The notes beneath the pieces are model-generated. The model did no database searches, was not told where the DNA came from, and worked only from the letters and a program-made list of their open reading frames with translations. A stretch of 64,000 bases of DNA from NCBI GenBank assembly GCA_037975125.1, contig CM075857.1, positions 47,125,172 to 47,189,171 on the forward strand. Direction: 5' to 3'. A program made the position numbers and the translations under genes. Each line of letters starts with the position of its first letter. The first letter of the stretch is position 1. The stretch is from Latrodectus hesperus. Its lineage: Eukaryota; Arthropoda; Arachnida; Araneae; Theridiidae. Positions 43,271 through 56,218 of the stretch are shown one piece after another.

Positions 43271-45355
43271 AGGTTGGTAATTTAAAATAAAGGCTTTACA
43301 AATGCAAAACTACCAAATACATGGTGTATACAAAGTCTTGACGAATGACTCTGGGAAGACATGAAGTTCAAACAATTCTTTGTCGCTCTAAAGGTACTGC
43401 CTACCACTTTCAGTTTCTCGAACCTTCTCTGGCCATCACGAAGACATTATGAGTAAAATCATAATGTATCGATTTTAATGTTCATAAATATTTCATAACA
43501 ATGCAAATGTTAAGCAGATTAACATTCTTCAAATATTCTTGTTAAAAATTTTGGTTTAGTTGGCAAAGTTATGGTGCTGCTTTTTAAATTTTCTGTAGCA
43601 AGAAAAAGTAAGTTTCTCTATAAGTCTAACTCTATTTTGGCTCTTGTGTTTACCCATTGAATTCAATATTCCGAAGGATACTTTTTAGAAGTTGTCCTGA
43701 TCATCATATTTGCAAATAGAGTAATTCCACCAATAAGTCTCATCCCAATTAATATTTAAAACATTTTTCCGATATTCATCTATTGATTCATAAAATTGAG
43801 TTCAATAAAATGCTAATATATATTTTATTTTTATTGATACTTTTTCTACCGTATCTTCAGTTTGCACTTTAACATATCATAAAAAATGATATACCTCGTG
43901 ATCATTATAATCATTAGAAGTCAAAATTATCAACTGTGACAAAATTCACTGGAGAAATTAACAGACTTTAAAAAAGTCATTCAAACGAAACTCCAAAACA
44001 CCTACTCAACGAAAATTTAAGCAGAAAATAAAAACGCAAATTACTATTCCTGACTATTAATAACTAATTTTATCGAACCTCAGACTCTTAATAAGCATTT
44101 AGCTTATTCCATTAATCTAATGAAATATTCTACAGATAGTGTGGCAAATCGTGAAAAATTTAAATTTAGAATATTAATAAAGAAAATGGAGCTCTAATGA
44201 CGCATGATTGAGAATTCATTTATAGTCACTCCTAATTAAAATTAATTAAATAAAAAAGAACACAATTACAACAAACACAAAAAAGTAAATAAAAAGTACC
44301 TAATTAAACATTGTTAAGGTCCTATAAGATAATATATCTATCCTCTGAAAGTGTGAAATAAGTCGTTTGCTTGATATCGGTTATTCTCATATTAGAATCT
44401 GGTTACATTGCAAATGAGAGCAATAATAAGATGAAAATTATCATTAATACATATCTACTAACGATATAAGGGTATCTAAAACTGTCTCAGACGATTAATG
44501 GATTAAAACTCTACTAGCAGCAAGCGATTCATAAATTTGTGCTTTTAATAAATGACTGAGTTGTCACATTACGTTGGCACTCTCTTTTTCACACTATTCT
44601 CGCATAGAAACATTTGGTTCTGTGAAGTTATTAGCATGGTAGTATTTAAGTCAAAGATTTATTACTCGACAGATTTTCCTAGTTGTAGGTGAGCATTGGC
44701 TTAAGAGACTTTCGCTTATTTTCGAGATTATATCTTCATTCAGATTCTTGATAATTACAATTGATTTCACTAAGTTCAAGTGGGTGATTGTAAACCGAAA
44801 ACCACATAAACGTCATCCTATTACGAACTTACTTCAGCAATCCAAAACTTAATGAAGAGCTAAACAAGAAGGTGAATTTCAGACAGTTTTAGACATTTTA
44901 TGTTAGTAAATATAACAAATCAACACAATTCATTATAATTTTTATCTGAAAAATGTCTTGAATATCAAAATTACATATGCATGCGTTTAAGTAAGAAATA
45001 GAATTTTTATTTTATTCTTAAGTTTGTATTTCCGCTCAGTATAGATGGGATTTACTTCTTCAAAATAAATCTTAAAATACGTTTTTATAGGTCATAATAG
45101 GATATTTCTATTTGTATTTATTTCCTTATTTATTTTGTGAATTATTAATTTTCATATTCATTAGTGAAAAAACCCATATTTAATGCTTTCGAAACTCTAA
45201 AAAGCAATATCCAATATCATTTAAGAAATAGACATAATTTTAATGATTTTTTTTTATTGTAAACTGCAAAAGCTGTAAAAGAAATGTCCTTTCATTTCAG
45301 ATCTTGGCGTACTTTTTTTTAAAATAGAAGCAGCAAAATGATTGAAATCAGAGCG
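43271..45355. other. AT-rich stretch without recognisable features
   Basis: Nothing is recognised between the tRNA-like patch and copy B of the unidentified family. Confidence 0.45.
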
Positions 45356-45359
45356 AAAT

Positions 45360-45600
45360 CAAACGGCGGTCAAAAGAGAACACAAAAATTGCATTTTGGT
45401 AGAATGACAATTCCAAAGGGATTCGAGGCACTTTATTCCACTCAAATGAACGGGCAAGATAGTGAGTATAAAAAAGTTTATTTTCCGTCTTCTGAAAAAG
45501 ATCTTCATCTCTTTGGACGCTCTTAAGAACCTTGTTCCGTTACAGATAGTTGAAGAAAAAGGAACTTCAGAAATAACTGGCAGGGAATTCACTGAATAGA
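45360..45600 (+). repeat. Unidentified dispersed family, copy B
   Basis: Aligns with copy C over most of its length: AGAACACAAAAATTGC (45379) against AGAAGACAAAAATTGC in C, TTCTGAAAAAGATCTT (about 45491) identical in C, and CTTAAGAACCTTGTT (about 45523) against ATTAAAAATCTTGTT. On the plus strand ALKNLVPLQIVEE is readable from about 45519. On the minus strand a 77-codon frame (45592 to 45359) starts with an ATG aligned with the ATG of the corresponding 84-codon frame in copy C. A polypyrimidine stretch and CAG (TTTCATTTCAG, 45290-45300) lies upstream and could be a splice acceptor. No known domain is evident in either strand. Confidence 0.6.
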
Positions 45601-48600
45601 GAAATGCTGCGTATGCACCACTTTTTTTTCCATCAACTGGAAATGTCCAAGATTTTACAAGATGTTTTTGTCCTTTAAGCTTACTTCTTTATGTCATTTC
45701 TTTGAAACGATGTCGCATCTCAATGTTAAAAAATAAAATCAGTTTATAAAATACTTATTGTAAATATAATCTATATTATATACATTAATATACTTTTGTA
45801 AACTATATGATCATTTGCTTTATTAAGCTAATTAAAACGTGTTTTAATATTGTGTAGTAACAACAAAAACATCTTCAACGCAAAGATATATTTATAATTG
45901 TTGTTCATTGTCAGCATACTTCCCTATACATATCCTTGAGTTGGACACTACTAATTAGATAGAAGAATAATTGCATTTTTGCAAACAAATATTATGATCT
46001 GACAGTAACATATTTTATGCCAATATCATAACTTTAGACATGAATTCTTTCTTACAATTTCTTCAAAATTTTTATCAAACATTCTGTGTGAAAAAACAAT
46101 GCTTCCACAAACATTTCTGAACTCCATGTAAACGACATTTTTAATGTGAAATTTCATCTTATTTTATTTTGTAGCTGATTTTAAAGCATTTAGTTTTCTT
46201 GCAAAACATTTTATATTTATTTCTTATATTATCATTTTAAATTTATTTCTTATATCTTTATTTAAGTACTATAATTTCTTAGTGGTTTCATATACATACA
46301 TCATAGAGCAATATTTATAATGTACCAAAAAATTTTCCTTATTTTTAATATTTCATTACCTTATATTCATTATTCTATATTCTAATTCAATATCCTATAT
46401 TTGAGACGAATAACATATCTCCAGCTTCATTTAGATAATATTAACTTCTGTTGAACATTTTCGTCAATAAAATGTATACTTAAGAAAATTGGTTAACGTA
46501 ACATAATTGAAAATCTACCTACGAATAGCAAGTTCAGAATTAATTTGGATAACATTATTCAGTTTCAAAATAGTTTTGGTAATGAAAATGTAATCCTACT
46601 CTTGGGCTAATTAAGAGTTAAAACAAAATGCAAATAATTTGAAAATAAAAATCACATTTTAGAATCTTAACTCTTTATAAAAAGAATTTTAACAGGAAAC
46701 TCTGGAGCATTTAAGTAAGAAGAAGGGCACAGGAATTCAGTTTCACTTTGTCACGAAAAAGAAATACAGAAAAATCGGTTAGGAAATAGTTATAATTATT
46801 AACCATGTAATGAAAAAATAGTTACTGCGTAAAATTTCATTCATAATTTTTTCATAACTATACATTTTTCTTAAATGTTAATCTCAAATTATTATCATTA
46901 ATGTTAAATAAAATGAAATCTTACTTATAAGAACATTACTTTTCTATTGTCAGTGCATGCATCAAAATGCGGAGAAAACTAAGCAAATAAATCAAAAATG
47001 CTAATCAATTTAATATTTGAATTAGACATTTTAATATTTAAGAAATGTAAGAATGTTAGAAATAATTTTCCCAAATGATTATCTTTAAAATATTTTCTGC
47101 ACTTCATGACAATATTGTATATAAAATAAAAACTTCATTCATTTTCGTATCATTAACTTTTTCACTGTGATTTTTATAAATTAGTCTTTTATTTTGGTCA
47201 GTTAATATGATATTGGTTCGTGTGATTATGAGACAATATTTATATCTTCAATAATATTTATCGTTCTTTCAATTTATTGCTTCATTTTTTGAAATTTGTT
47301 ATATTTTATGACAAATAGCATTTAGCAAATAAGCCAGAATATGATATTAACTAAAATAATCTCTTTTGTATTTCAGAAATAAGCATTATTTCAAATTTAA
47401 CATGTGAGACCTGTTTAAAACAAAAAGAAATTTCATACTAAATTTATAACCCATTTTTTTAATCAATTGGTTTTAAATATACTTTTTGTCTATTTTATAA
47501 GATTGTTTTTTATAAGATATTATTTTCTAATTCTTTAGAAACATAAAACATCTATTTAATCTTCTGTATTTCAGTATTAGAACAATTTTTAAAGGACGTT
47601 TTTTTAAAAAAAAATGCAATAGAAAGTTATAAGAAAAACGTTTTGTGTAAACTTATTTGTTACATACTTATACTGGATATATTTGCATGTACTTTCCATT
47701 TTCCTATAATCTCCTTATAAATCAGAAACTCTTGTGGGTTAGAGGAAATATTAAAGACAAATATTTTATTAGAAGATTTTTCCCTAAGAATATGTTTAGT
47801 TTCAATGTTTTTTTTTTAAGTAGCATCATGAAAATATCAGTTTATTCATCCAAAAAACAAATAAATAAAAAAAACATTTAATGTATAATTAATTTATTTG
47901 TGATAACATTTGATGAATTGCTGCTTAAATTTAATGTTATTTAATGTCAATACAAATAAAAAAATATGTTCTTTTGTGTTTAAAAACATTATACTTAATA
48001 AAAATGTTTTGAGCTACTTAAAACTAATAAAGTTCTACATTTAAGTAATTAAATATTAAAAAATTTTAAGCATTTTTAACTGAAGAAAACTTTTCTATAT
48101 TTCACTAGCATTAACTTAAAGTAATAGCGTTCCTAGTAATAAATCTTGTATAACTTAGCTCAGTTTTTTTCAAAATTTAGACATAAAAAATTTGTTATTA
48201 ATATATCAGTAAGTATAATTTGGCAACACAAAAAGTTTTCATCATAAATATACAATGTATAGCATCAAAAGTTTATAAATGAAAAGAATAAATATAAGAA
48301 AAATTTTTCGAATAATCCAGTGAATTTTAATTAAGGAATGAATAATTAACACTCACATTGTCTTATTCAAATGTCAACTTTTTTGTACTTCAGAAAACAA
48401 ATTCCTAAGGGCAGGGTTCAAAATTGCATGTGAGAAAATCACACATGGGAAACTTAATTTAAATGGAAAAACAGATTACTTTTTGAATTTAAAGAGCTTA
48501 AGAAAAATAAATGTGCTGATTAAACTCCGGTTCCAGTGACAATTCAACGCAGCACAAATTTTCTTTTTTTATAAGAGAAATATTTCTTCTTTTTTTCTTT

Positions 48601-49015
48601 ACTTTATTGTTACTCTGGAAAACGCATGTATTTCAGCTTAATTAAATGTTTTGTTTCTATGTGTGCAATTAGATTCTATGTTTCTGTTTCTTTACCCATC
48701 TTGAAGAAGGTATATTTAAATTTTAAAACAAGCGTATTTTTTACAGACTGAACTTATATTATTGTTCCAAAAAATTAAAACATATGATGAGTTTTATATT
48801 TCTATAATCAATAGCAAAAATAAGTATACACAATCAGAAAAGAGTCATTGCTTATTTGCATATTATATTTTAACTGAAAAATTGTTTTAAGTGCATTTAG
48901 AAAGGTCTATATATGAATAAGTGTGTGTCGCTCTGCCACCAAATACACAGTACTGTTGCTCCAAAAAGCACTATACTTATATCTTATAATACGTGTGACT
49001 GCTTTTTGCTTTAAT
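45601..49015. other. AT-rich stretch without recognisable features
   Basis: Short frames such as 47657-47881 are not supported by any motif. The sequence becomes slightly less A/T-dominated from about 48,900 as the Tc1 fossil begins. Confidence 0.45.
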
Positions 49016-49019
49016 TACA

Positions 49020-49500
49020 GCATTTACTTTTCATATTATCTGTAAAATAAGTTCTACAAACTTCTTGTGTAGCATTATTCCATTCTTTATAACATGAATT
49101 AGAACATTTTTAGGAGTTCGTCTAGAAAGCAAACGATGTTCGAACTCAACCCAAATATGTGCCACATGGCTAAAATAAGATCTTTCACCCAGAAAACAAA
49201 TTATTTAACACTGATTTTTATCAATCTATGACGCATTATGTGACCCGTGTGAATGCAAACATTATCAAGTTAATACAAAAAAGACCTGTTCCAAACTATC
49301 ATCATAATCTTCAAGATATGCTGTTATCTATTAAGTTTTCGTAAATGCTAGAAGTCCTTTACCCATCAATTAAATCAAACGTTTTAAACACCAGCTCCAA
49401 ACCAATACACTAACACAACCAAATTTCATGGCTAACACAATACACTTCGGTAAAAACCATTCACCAGATATTCTCTAGCTTCATACGATTTCCCTTAGAT
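49020..49500 (-). pseudogene. Old Tc1-like transposase fossil
   Basis: Read on the minus strand, about 49478-49398 gives ISGEWFLPKCIVLAMKF then SVLVW, matching the Tc1 block that follows the first catalytic Asp (..P...TVKFGGGSVMVWG). Further on, YENLIDNSIS and FGTGLF match the region before the second Asp, although the DNA-motif itself (HDNAPVH in relatives) is reached only out of frame. The end, about 49100-49030, gives KEWNNATQEV, the usual C-terminal helix (EWNxIPQE). Stops and shifts occur every few tens of bases, so this is old. Related sequence may extend to about 50,170, but I could not delimit it or find TIRs. Confidence 0.6.
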
Positions 49501-49516
49501 TTTTTCTATATTTATA

Positions 49517-49585
49517 ATATTTCTAGTTTCACTAGAAATATATAGAGGAACAATATTTCTAGTTTCACTAGAAATATTGTTCCTC
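49517..49585. repeat. Tandemly duplicated hairpin with perfect 19-bp arms
   Basis: GAGGAACAATATTTCTAGT (49545-49563) and its exact reverse complement (49567-49585) are separated by TTC. Immediately before it, 49517-49541 repeats the central 25 bases of the same hairpin. It lies within or next to the Tc1 fossil. Confidence 0.92.
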
Positions 49586-49589
49586 ATTT

Positions 49590-50240
49590 TAATTTCTCAT
49601 GACATTCTTCCATCGTTTCTAAATCCAAGCATACTGCTTTTTGCGCTATTGCAAATGCTCCTGGTGATCAATAACTTTGATAAATAGCATATACTGGCTG
49701 CAGCACGATTAATAAAATCAAATCCAACCTTGATGGACAGTCCAAACTATTACCATAGTCATTCTGGTTCCATGTTGATTGAGGCAAAAATCCTGGGTAA
49801 CATCTGACAAAGATGTCTATCCACTGTTTCATATAACACTCTTCAGGATTCTGCGGTTCCAGTTAATTTCTTAAGATTATACCGGATAAGTAATTCAGTT
49901 TAGTATCTTCATGGTGTTTTCACTTAACTCTGACAAATCTAACTGTTGGTAGTACACATTTAACTAATGAGAAATCTCTGATTGAAAGTCCAAACTTATA
50001 GACACTTGCATCTTTCTCGAACGCTTTTATGTCATTCTGTTCATTTATTTTAACAAAGAAAATTTCTGCCTTCATTTCCATAGCATTGATGGATTATACT
50101 GACATCCTATTGCAAACTTTTGCATTACTTAAGGAACCATCTAGTGATTTCTGACATTAAGGTATATAATTTTTGTTGGGTAAATATTAGTGCAATAAAA
50201 CATTGAATATTATATATATATATATATATGGATGGATAGA
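49590..50240. other. Decayed sequence between the Tc1 fossil and the mariner
   Basis: Possibly the N-terminal half of the minus-strand Tc1 fossil, but no motif is convincing. A short (TA)n run at 50212-50229 lies just before the mariner insertion site. Confidence 0.35.
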
Positions 50241-50244
50241 TATA

Positions 50245-51516
50245 CGAGGGTCTCTCTGAAATTTTTGAGATACAACTAGGTTTCTATAGTTATACTTAAA
50301 ATTTTAGGTTTGTTCAAAGTAGTCTCCTCCAGCATCAATGCACTTTTGTAGACGAATTTTCCACAGATTAAATGCCTCAAGCCATTCATTTCTTCGAATA
50401 GATGAAAAAAATGCATTTATAGCCACATCAATCTCTTCTTCTGAATGAAAACGACGTCCACGTAATTCCTTTTTTAGATTAAAGAATAACCAAAAGTCGC
50501 ACATAGCTAGATCAGGTGAATACGGCGGACGTTCGATCACTTTAATTTGTTTTTGTTTAAGAAACTCAACTGTTAATCCGGCTGTATGCGAAGATGCATT
50601 GTCATGGTGAAGCATTAGTTCCCTAACATTCAGTTCTTGTAGAATTTCAGTTTACTGTTACTGTCATCTGTCCTTCCAACTTGATGGCTTTGACCAATCC
50701 CGTACTTCTGAAGAAAACGGCATGCATCACTTTTTTCAGTGCGAGTTTTTTTTCACCATTGTCGGCGTGGGATCATCTTCAAAGACCCATACTTTGCTTT
50801 CTTGACGTGTTGGAACGTCAAAAAACGGTATGTACGTTTCATCACCTGTTACAATTTTGGAAATGATGCGGTGGCCACCATCATTCAGCATATTAAGAGT
50901 TTCTTTACTGATTCTGATACGCTCCTCTTTTTGATGGTCAGTTAGGCTATGGGGAACCCAACGGCAAACTACTTTTTTCATATGTAATTCTTCATGAATG
51001 ATTTTTTGTATGGCTGCGGATCCAGTGTTAAGTTCCTTCTGTATCATTTGATAGGTACAGCGATTATCATCCATTAACATTTTTCGTATGGCAGACACAT
51101 TATCCGGGATTACTGCCGACGGCGGCCTTCCTGTGTGTTCTTCATTCTGAAGAAAATTGCGACCTCTTCTAAATTCTCTAAACCATCTGAATACAGTAGC
51201 ACGAGCTGTAGATTCATCACCAAATGCTAATTGCAACCGTTGGACGCATTCTTCTTGATTTAATCCTGCTTTGAAATCGTAGAAAATCATAGCGCGAAAA
51301 TGTTCTCGCGTCAACTCCACTTTCTCTTCTCTTTAAAAATTATTCCATGCTAAAAAGGTTGAAGTAAGTCAATAAAAAAATCGTCTTCTGTGTTAAAATA
51401 CTTTGTATTTTAAAATTAAACCATTATTATTTTTATTTATTTATTTATTTATTTATTTTTTTTTTTTTTGTAAATTTTCGTCCGCGCGTATCTCAAAAAT
51501 TTCAGAATAACCCTCG
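50245..51516 (-). mobile_element. mariner transposon (DD34D), 1,272 bp
   Basis: TIRs of about 28 bp are visible. The 50245 end reads CGAGGGTCTCTCTGAAATTT and the 51516 end, reverse complemented, reads CGAGGGTTATTCTGAAATTT; both continue with TTGAGATAC. TA dinucleotides flank both ends (50243-50244 and 51517-51518). One minus-strand transposase pseudogene occupies most of the interior. A (TTTA)n/poly-T stretch lies between the start codon and the right TIR (about 51430-51470). Confidence 0.95.
50304..51320 (-). pseudogene. mariner transposase (DD34D), frameshifted and internally deleted
   Basis: Cut-and-paste transposase of the mariner family. The start is ATG at 51320 (MELTREHFRAMIFYDFKAG), beginning the N-terminal helix-turn-helix, with a second one around DNRCTYQMIQKELNTG. 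The mariner linker WVPHSLTDHQKEERI is present. The first catalytic Asp lies in IVTGDETYIPFFD. A run of eight A (minus strand, 50753-50746) shifts the frame and a stop follows at 50738-50736. Reading in the shifted frame continues through KKVMHAVFFRSTGLVKAIKL, then about ten expected residues are missing near 50640 and the original frame resumes. The second Asp lies in MLHHDNASSHTAG and the third in YSPDLAMCDFWLF, 34 residues apart. The C-terminus ends DAGGDYFEQT. The length is close to the family norm of about 345 residues. It is non-functional as it stands. Confidence 0.93.
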
Positions 51517-51952
51517 TAGATATATTCTTTCACTGAAGACTTATGGAACATTTCTATTCTAGCTATATTACTTAAGGTTGTTTTTATTCATAAATTAACT
51601 TAATGATTCTGAAAACCATGTATATCATACTATTTTAACCATTCTTTATCTTACTTTGCACATTTTATTCTTAAGCTTCTTACTCATTCGTATAGCAAGG
51701 AAATGAAAATGGACAAAAACAATGATGAAAATATTACTATTTCTCACAACGATCCAAAAATCTATGGATTTAACACTAATCTCAATGATTTTTCGTATCT
51801 TAATGATCCTGCTTTTCTCATACTTTCCTTGCTAGCAGAAATTGAACTTTGTCGTAAATAATAGGGAAAATTATATTTATCTATAATATCAAAAATTATA
51901 AATTCCACGATAATTATATAAATTCCACGAAAGTCATAGTTTTAGTAAGGTC

Positions 51953-52160
51953 TCAATTACCGTTTATTTTACAAATCTCTGAGTCTTTTATAATGGTGCT
52001 TTCTCTTAGACGGCATCTTGCAATCGCATCCGCATCATCAAGAGTGGCTTTGAATATGTTTCCGCCATTCAGTTTTCTACCTGCCTTGGCAAATTTATCT
52101 GACTCTTTATTTCCAGACATGCCAACGTGCCCGAGCACTACTACGGTGATGATGGTAATG
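51953..52160 (-). pseudogene. LINE RNase H domain fragment
   Basis: The minus-strand frame gives VVVLGHVGMSGNKESDKFAK, a clear match to the RNase H C-terminal block found in Jockey/R1/I-type LINEs (WVPxHxGIxGNExADxLAKxG). The leading WxP is lost and the surroundings are decayed. The fragment stands alone: no reverse transcriptase motif was found next to it. It is unlikely to be cellular RNase H, given the context and isolation. Confidence 0.65.
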
Positions 52161-52199
52161 AAAGGAATAGTAGTATGGCATTCAGTTCAATAATTCAGC

Positions 52200-53935
52200 A
52201 ATCCAGTTCCTATTTCGGGTGTAGATATTAATAGTGATTAAAAATTTACTTTAAATGCATATTTAAATCCAAATAGCACTGATCTGCAAAACGTGATTGT
52301 AGAATAATAAACTAATCAACCGATATCGTAGATTGCTTCGGTCAAACGGCTGCTTAAATACTCTTGCATTAAAAATAAATGGTAATATTTTGAAGGAACT
52401 TGGATGAGCTATTTCTTAATCTTTTTACTACAAGAATTTGGATGTTCAAATTCAAACATTGTTTATTTAGAACATTATCGTCACATTCAGTACTGACATA
52501 ACATTTGCACAAAACCTGAAGTCACAATAAAATTAGTTACTTTCATTTATTAATGTTTGAGTACATCTTTATCTCATCTACGAAAATTATGAAAACTAAT
52601 CTATGAAAGTGATCTGGTTATAATTTTTAAATTGCTTACATATTATTCTCAAAGTTTTTGTATTTCATCAAACAAAAGTTATCATTGTGAATGATTAATG
52701 AATTTGAATGAAGTTCTAGCATTAGATTACTTTTGGTATACATTCATTAATTTTTACTAAACAGTTAAACAGTCTCAATAATTATAAAGCACCAAAAATT
52801 TATTAAAATGCTTTATAGTCAATATTCGGAATTGACAGAATACGATTATTCAACTCATACATCACAACTTCTGTCATCATTAATTCGATGATTCTATTGA
52901 ATGTGCATTCATAGCCAGAGACCTTATTAGGAAGCATAGACATTTTTCATTCAGTGTAGAAAACTATTCCTTAGTTTCGTGTCATCAGTTCTATTACAAT
53001 AGTATTCAACTGCCATTAATTATTTCAATAGCTAACATAAAACGTTTGAAAACATTTGCTAAGCACCGCTTCTCCTGTTTGTCAAATGAAGAGGAGTGGA
53101 AATATTCCATGATATTTCTTCTTTGGTTGAGTGAGTTTCTATAATGGATTATTTCCATCGGTAAATTAAAGAGCATTAAATGATGCAATTTATTTCTGAC
53201 ATTGATTAGAAGTTATGAAAATATTGAAATAGGATTCTAAATCTTAATCATAAGTACTTATAATTCTAATTTTTGAAAAATTATAGATTCAACTTATATA
53301 AGCATTTGAGGTAAGGAAATATTTTCTCATTTATAAAAGAAAAATTAGGATCTTCCTGCTGGTGTGAAGGTTACCAATGCAAATTGTTTAAAAAATAATT
53401 AAAACTGCAAAATATTTCCATTTAATAACCTTCGGATCTATACATCATACTGTAACTTTTCAGCATAAGCCGGTAATTAACTATAATAATTCTAGTATTA
53501 TGTATACAGCTAGTTACCCAAAACGTAGCATCAAGAAAGATTAAGAATATCAAAGCAAAATTTGTTTTACAGATAATATGTCCCGCAAAGATCAAATTAA
53601 AATTACAGCCTCTTGTGAAGTGTAGGTGATGACAAAATTAGTAAAAAGTGAAACTTTTACTGTTGGTTATAACAGTTTAATAGAGTATACTTTCTCTTTA
53701 AAGTATACTATTTAAGTTTCTTTCATTTAAAAAAATTTCCAAGTTTCTTTAAATAGTATAAATTCTTTAAAGTAAATGCTACCATACTAAACAATATTAC
53801 AAACATTCAGTCAATATGCGAAGGATTTTAAGAACTTGTGTAAAGTAATACACCATAAGGCTTATAGATATATAGATTCCTAAGATTTAGTGCTAAATTT
53901 CTACGCATCGGTTCAATAACTCGAGTAAATAGGCT
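52200..53935. other. AT-rich stretch without recognisable features
   Basis: An imperfect palindrome around TTTAAAGTATACTATTTAA (about 53697) and related sequence to 53775 is the only structure noted. The 60-codon minus-strand frame at 53006-53188 has no recognised domain. Confidence 0.4.
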
Positions 53936-53940
53936 TATTA

Positions 53941-53977
53941 ACATATATCGCATAACCCAAGTACATGCGATATATGT
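53941..53977. repeat. Inverted repeat with perfect 13-bp arms
   Basis: ACATATATCGCAT (53941-53953) and its exact reverse complement (53965-53977) are separated by 11 bases. It sits at the point where similarity between the two SINE-body copies (15.7 and 54.0 kb) ends. Confidence 0.88.
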
Positions 53978-53980
53978 GCT

Positions 53981-54258
53981 CGTTAAATCTGTGGAATCAA
54001 AAACCCTGTGATAGGTCGCTGAGCAGTTATCATGAGTGTAATGGTCTGAAGAAAATTTTCTTCTTCACCAGATCAAATTGACACAAGTCAAAATTGAGGT
54101 TGTTGATCCTATGGTGGTGCCATCTATCAGATAAGTTTAAAGCAAAAATCGTACTTTCACCTTCATGGTACTCTGATTAAACGAAAGACACACCCTTCTG
54201 ACTTAATTTCGTTGCCATAAGCTAACGATCTCGGCTTGTCCAAGTGTCATAAGTAATA
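53981..54258 (+). mobile_element. Headless copy of the 15.7-kb SINE body
   Basis: Its reverse complement matches 15721-15990 closely. Examples are GACACTTGGACAAGCC, GAAATTAAGTCAGAAG, ATAGATGGCACCACCA (ATAGATGACACCACCA at 15.8 kb) and ACAGATTTAACGA. The tRNA head seen at 16015-16063 is absent; a hairpin (53941-53977) takes its place. It lacks a clear (AAC)n tail and ends AAGTAATAAAAA on the plus strand. Confidence 0.8.
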
Positions 54259-54259
54259 A

Positions 54260-56140
54260 AAATTTATTTCTAAGCAATTTATATATAATATATGGCTAGT
54301 CTGTAATAATAAAATTAATTCTTATTAGTTAAATATAACCTTTTTAATAGACTCTTAAGTTATCAACACTCCCTTTTTTACACGCACTCTGAAGTTAAAT
54401 GATAGCTGAAATCAAAAATACTGGGGAATATCTTAGAATTATTTTGAATTTTGAATAAACAGGTGACATCCTTCATATGAGACACATTGAACACGACAGA
54501 GGGGGAAGACAATTTCCAACCATGGTGAGGTTCAAAAGAAAGGAAATTTTAACAAAATGCTTAAGCAAAATATTTTTTGTACAGTTTCACATTTTCTTCC
54601 ATTAAATTGAAAATAGTTTCTATATTATACTGTTAAATGTATTAATATTGTTTGACAGTTATAATGATTACTTTGTTTACAAATTTAATTTGTTTGTACG
54701 ATTTTTTTAAATAATTTTCTAACTTTGTTGTCGGTTTTATAGTTTAAAACAATGCATTTCTTCATCTTCACTTCTTGGAATACATTTCTAAGACAGAAGA
54801 TCTGCATCAAGTTCTTACTGCGTTAATTAAATTAGGAAAATAATACTACATAATTTTTGTGCTTTCTGACTTTGTATTTTTTACTTAAATTTATCATTTT
54901 GATTATACGATAATAAAGCTATTATAGATAAATCAGTTTTTGGACATTTCCTTTCATTCTTGGGAAAGCTCATTGGTGCGATATTAATTCAGTTCATCCA
55001 ATCAGCAGAGCTGCATAAAGTTTCCGCATTTGATTACAATCAAAGGATGACTAATAATTAAAAGTGATTTCTTCAAAATCGTTAACTGTGAAATATAGTT
55101 GCTTCTCTATTGAACACTATCACACTAGCAGTCCATTACAGATTCTGATATCAACAGTGAAAGGACTTCGAATAAAATTTATTCTAATTCCGAACATATT
55201 ATTAATCAAAGACAATGAAACCTTCGAATGTTAGGAACGGCTTAGAAACTGCATATCTGCTACTGTGTGACGGTCACTTTCAATGTAGCTATTCATTTCA
55301 GGAGATAATTTGCAAACTGCTGGAAACATTTGCTGAATTCTGATGCCATTATAAATTAACTGAAATTAAGTGGAATCATTTATTGGAAGTTACTAGGTGG
55401 TGGAAGTTCCTCTACAGTGAATTGATTCTCCTTCCCTTTGTGATGGTTTCGTTGCTGTAAATTGGAACGTGTTATTAATGGAGCTTAATGCCACGCGTAA
55501 CAATGAATGGAATGATTGGGTGACACGAAATATACCCGATGTCGTTCGTCTATTTTAAAATATTGATGAGATTTGGTAAAAATGTCTCTTCCATTGGGCG
55601 TATAAACTGAAAAAGTAAATCGTATTTCATTTATGGTTGGATATTAATTACACACAAATAAAGGGTTTTATTATTAATATTGTACTTTTCAGTAAATCCT
55701 GAATATTTATTCATCAATTTCTGAAAAATGAAGAAAAACTTTAAATAAAAATTTCATTTATATGCAGGGTAACTTGACATCATTTTACTTTTTTTTAAAT
55801 TATCTCACTGCAAAATTGGAAGAAAAACAGTCGTCTATGTTTTCTCTTCAACTGCATTTAAAAGATGATCAAAAATATTTTGTGCAGACTCACTCACTTT
55901 CCACACAAAGGCAAATGCAGAAAAAAATGCTTTACACCACCTGCATTCCACTGGTACAGTAGAAAGCTTCCAGGATGCATGCTTGTACTCGAAGGATATC
56001 AACCGAATATCACAACAATTCCACGACTAAACAGTGGCCATCTTAAAGGATTAACATTAATCTCTAGCTGCAAAGTTTCTCTAACCAGCAACAAGTGCCA
56101 TCTCAAACCAGCCTCTCCGAACCATGTCCTAGACTGCCTG
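54260..56140. other. Non-coding stretch, partly GC-richer
   Basis: Includes the 55230-55560 patch that weakly resembles 11130-11480. Two overlapping plus frames at 55762-55962 and 55865-56173 (66 and 102 codons) have no recognised domain. The latter runs into the duplicated 75-bp segment, which argues against a conserved gene. Confidence 0.35.
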
Positions 56141-56143
56141 GCC

Positions 56144-56218
56144 CTTGCCATTTTTCACGTTGCCATTGAATGAAGAATAAGTGTGCAAATTAGTGTATGA
56201 CACAGTTAAAACACCGAA
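56144..56218 (+). repeat. Duplicated 75-bp segment, copy 1
   Basis: Contains GTTGCCATTGAATGAA and GCAAATTAGTGTATGACA. About 92% identical by eye to 57243-57319 in the same orientation, with one 3-base indel. Confidence 0.88.

Noticed and set aside
51993..52193. 66-codon plus-strand frame
   Set aside because: It is antisense to the LINE RNase H fragment, which has the recognisable motif.
55865..56173. 102-codon plus-strand frame as a gene
   Set aside because: It has no recognised domain and its end overlaps a segment duplicated at 57.2 kb where the frame is not kept.
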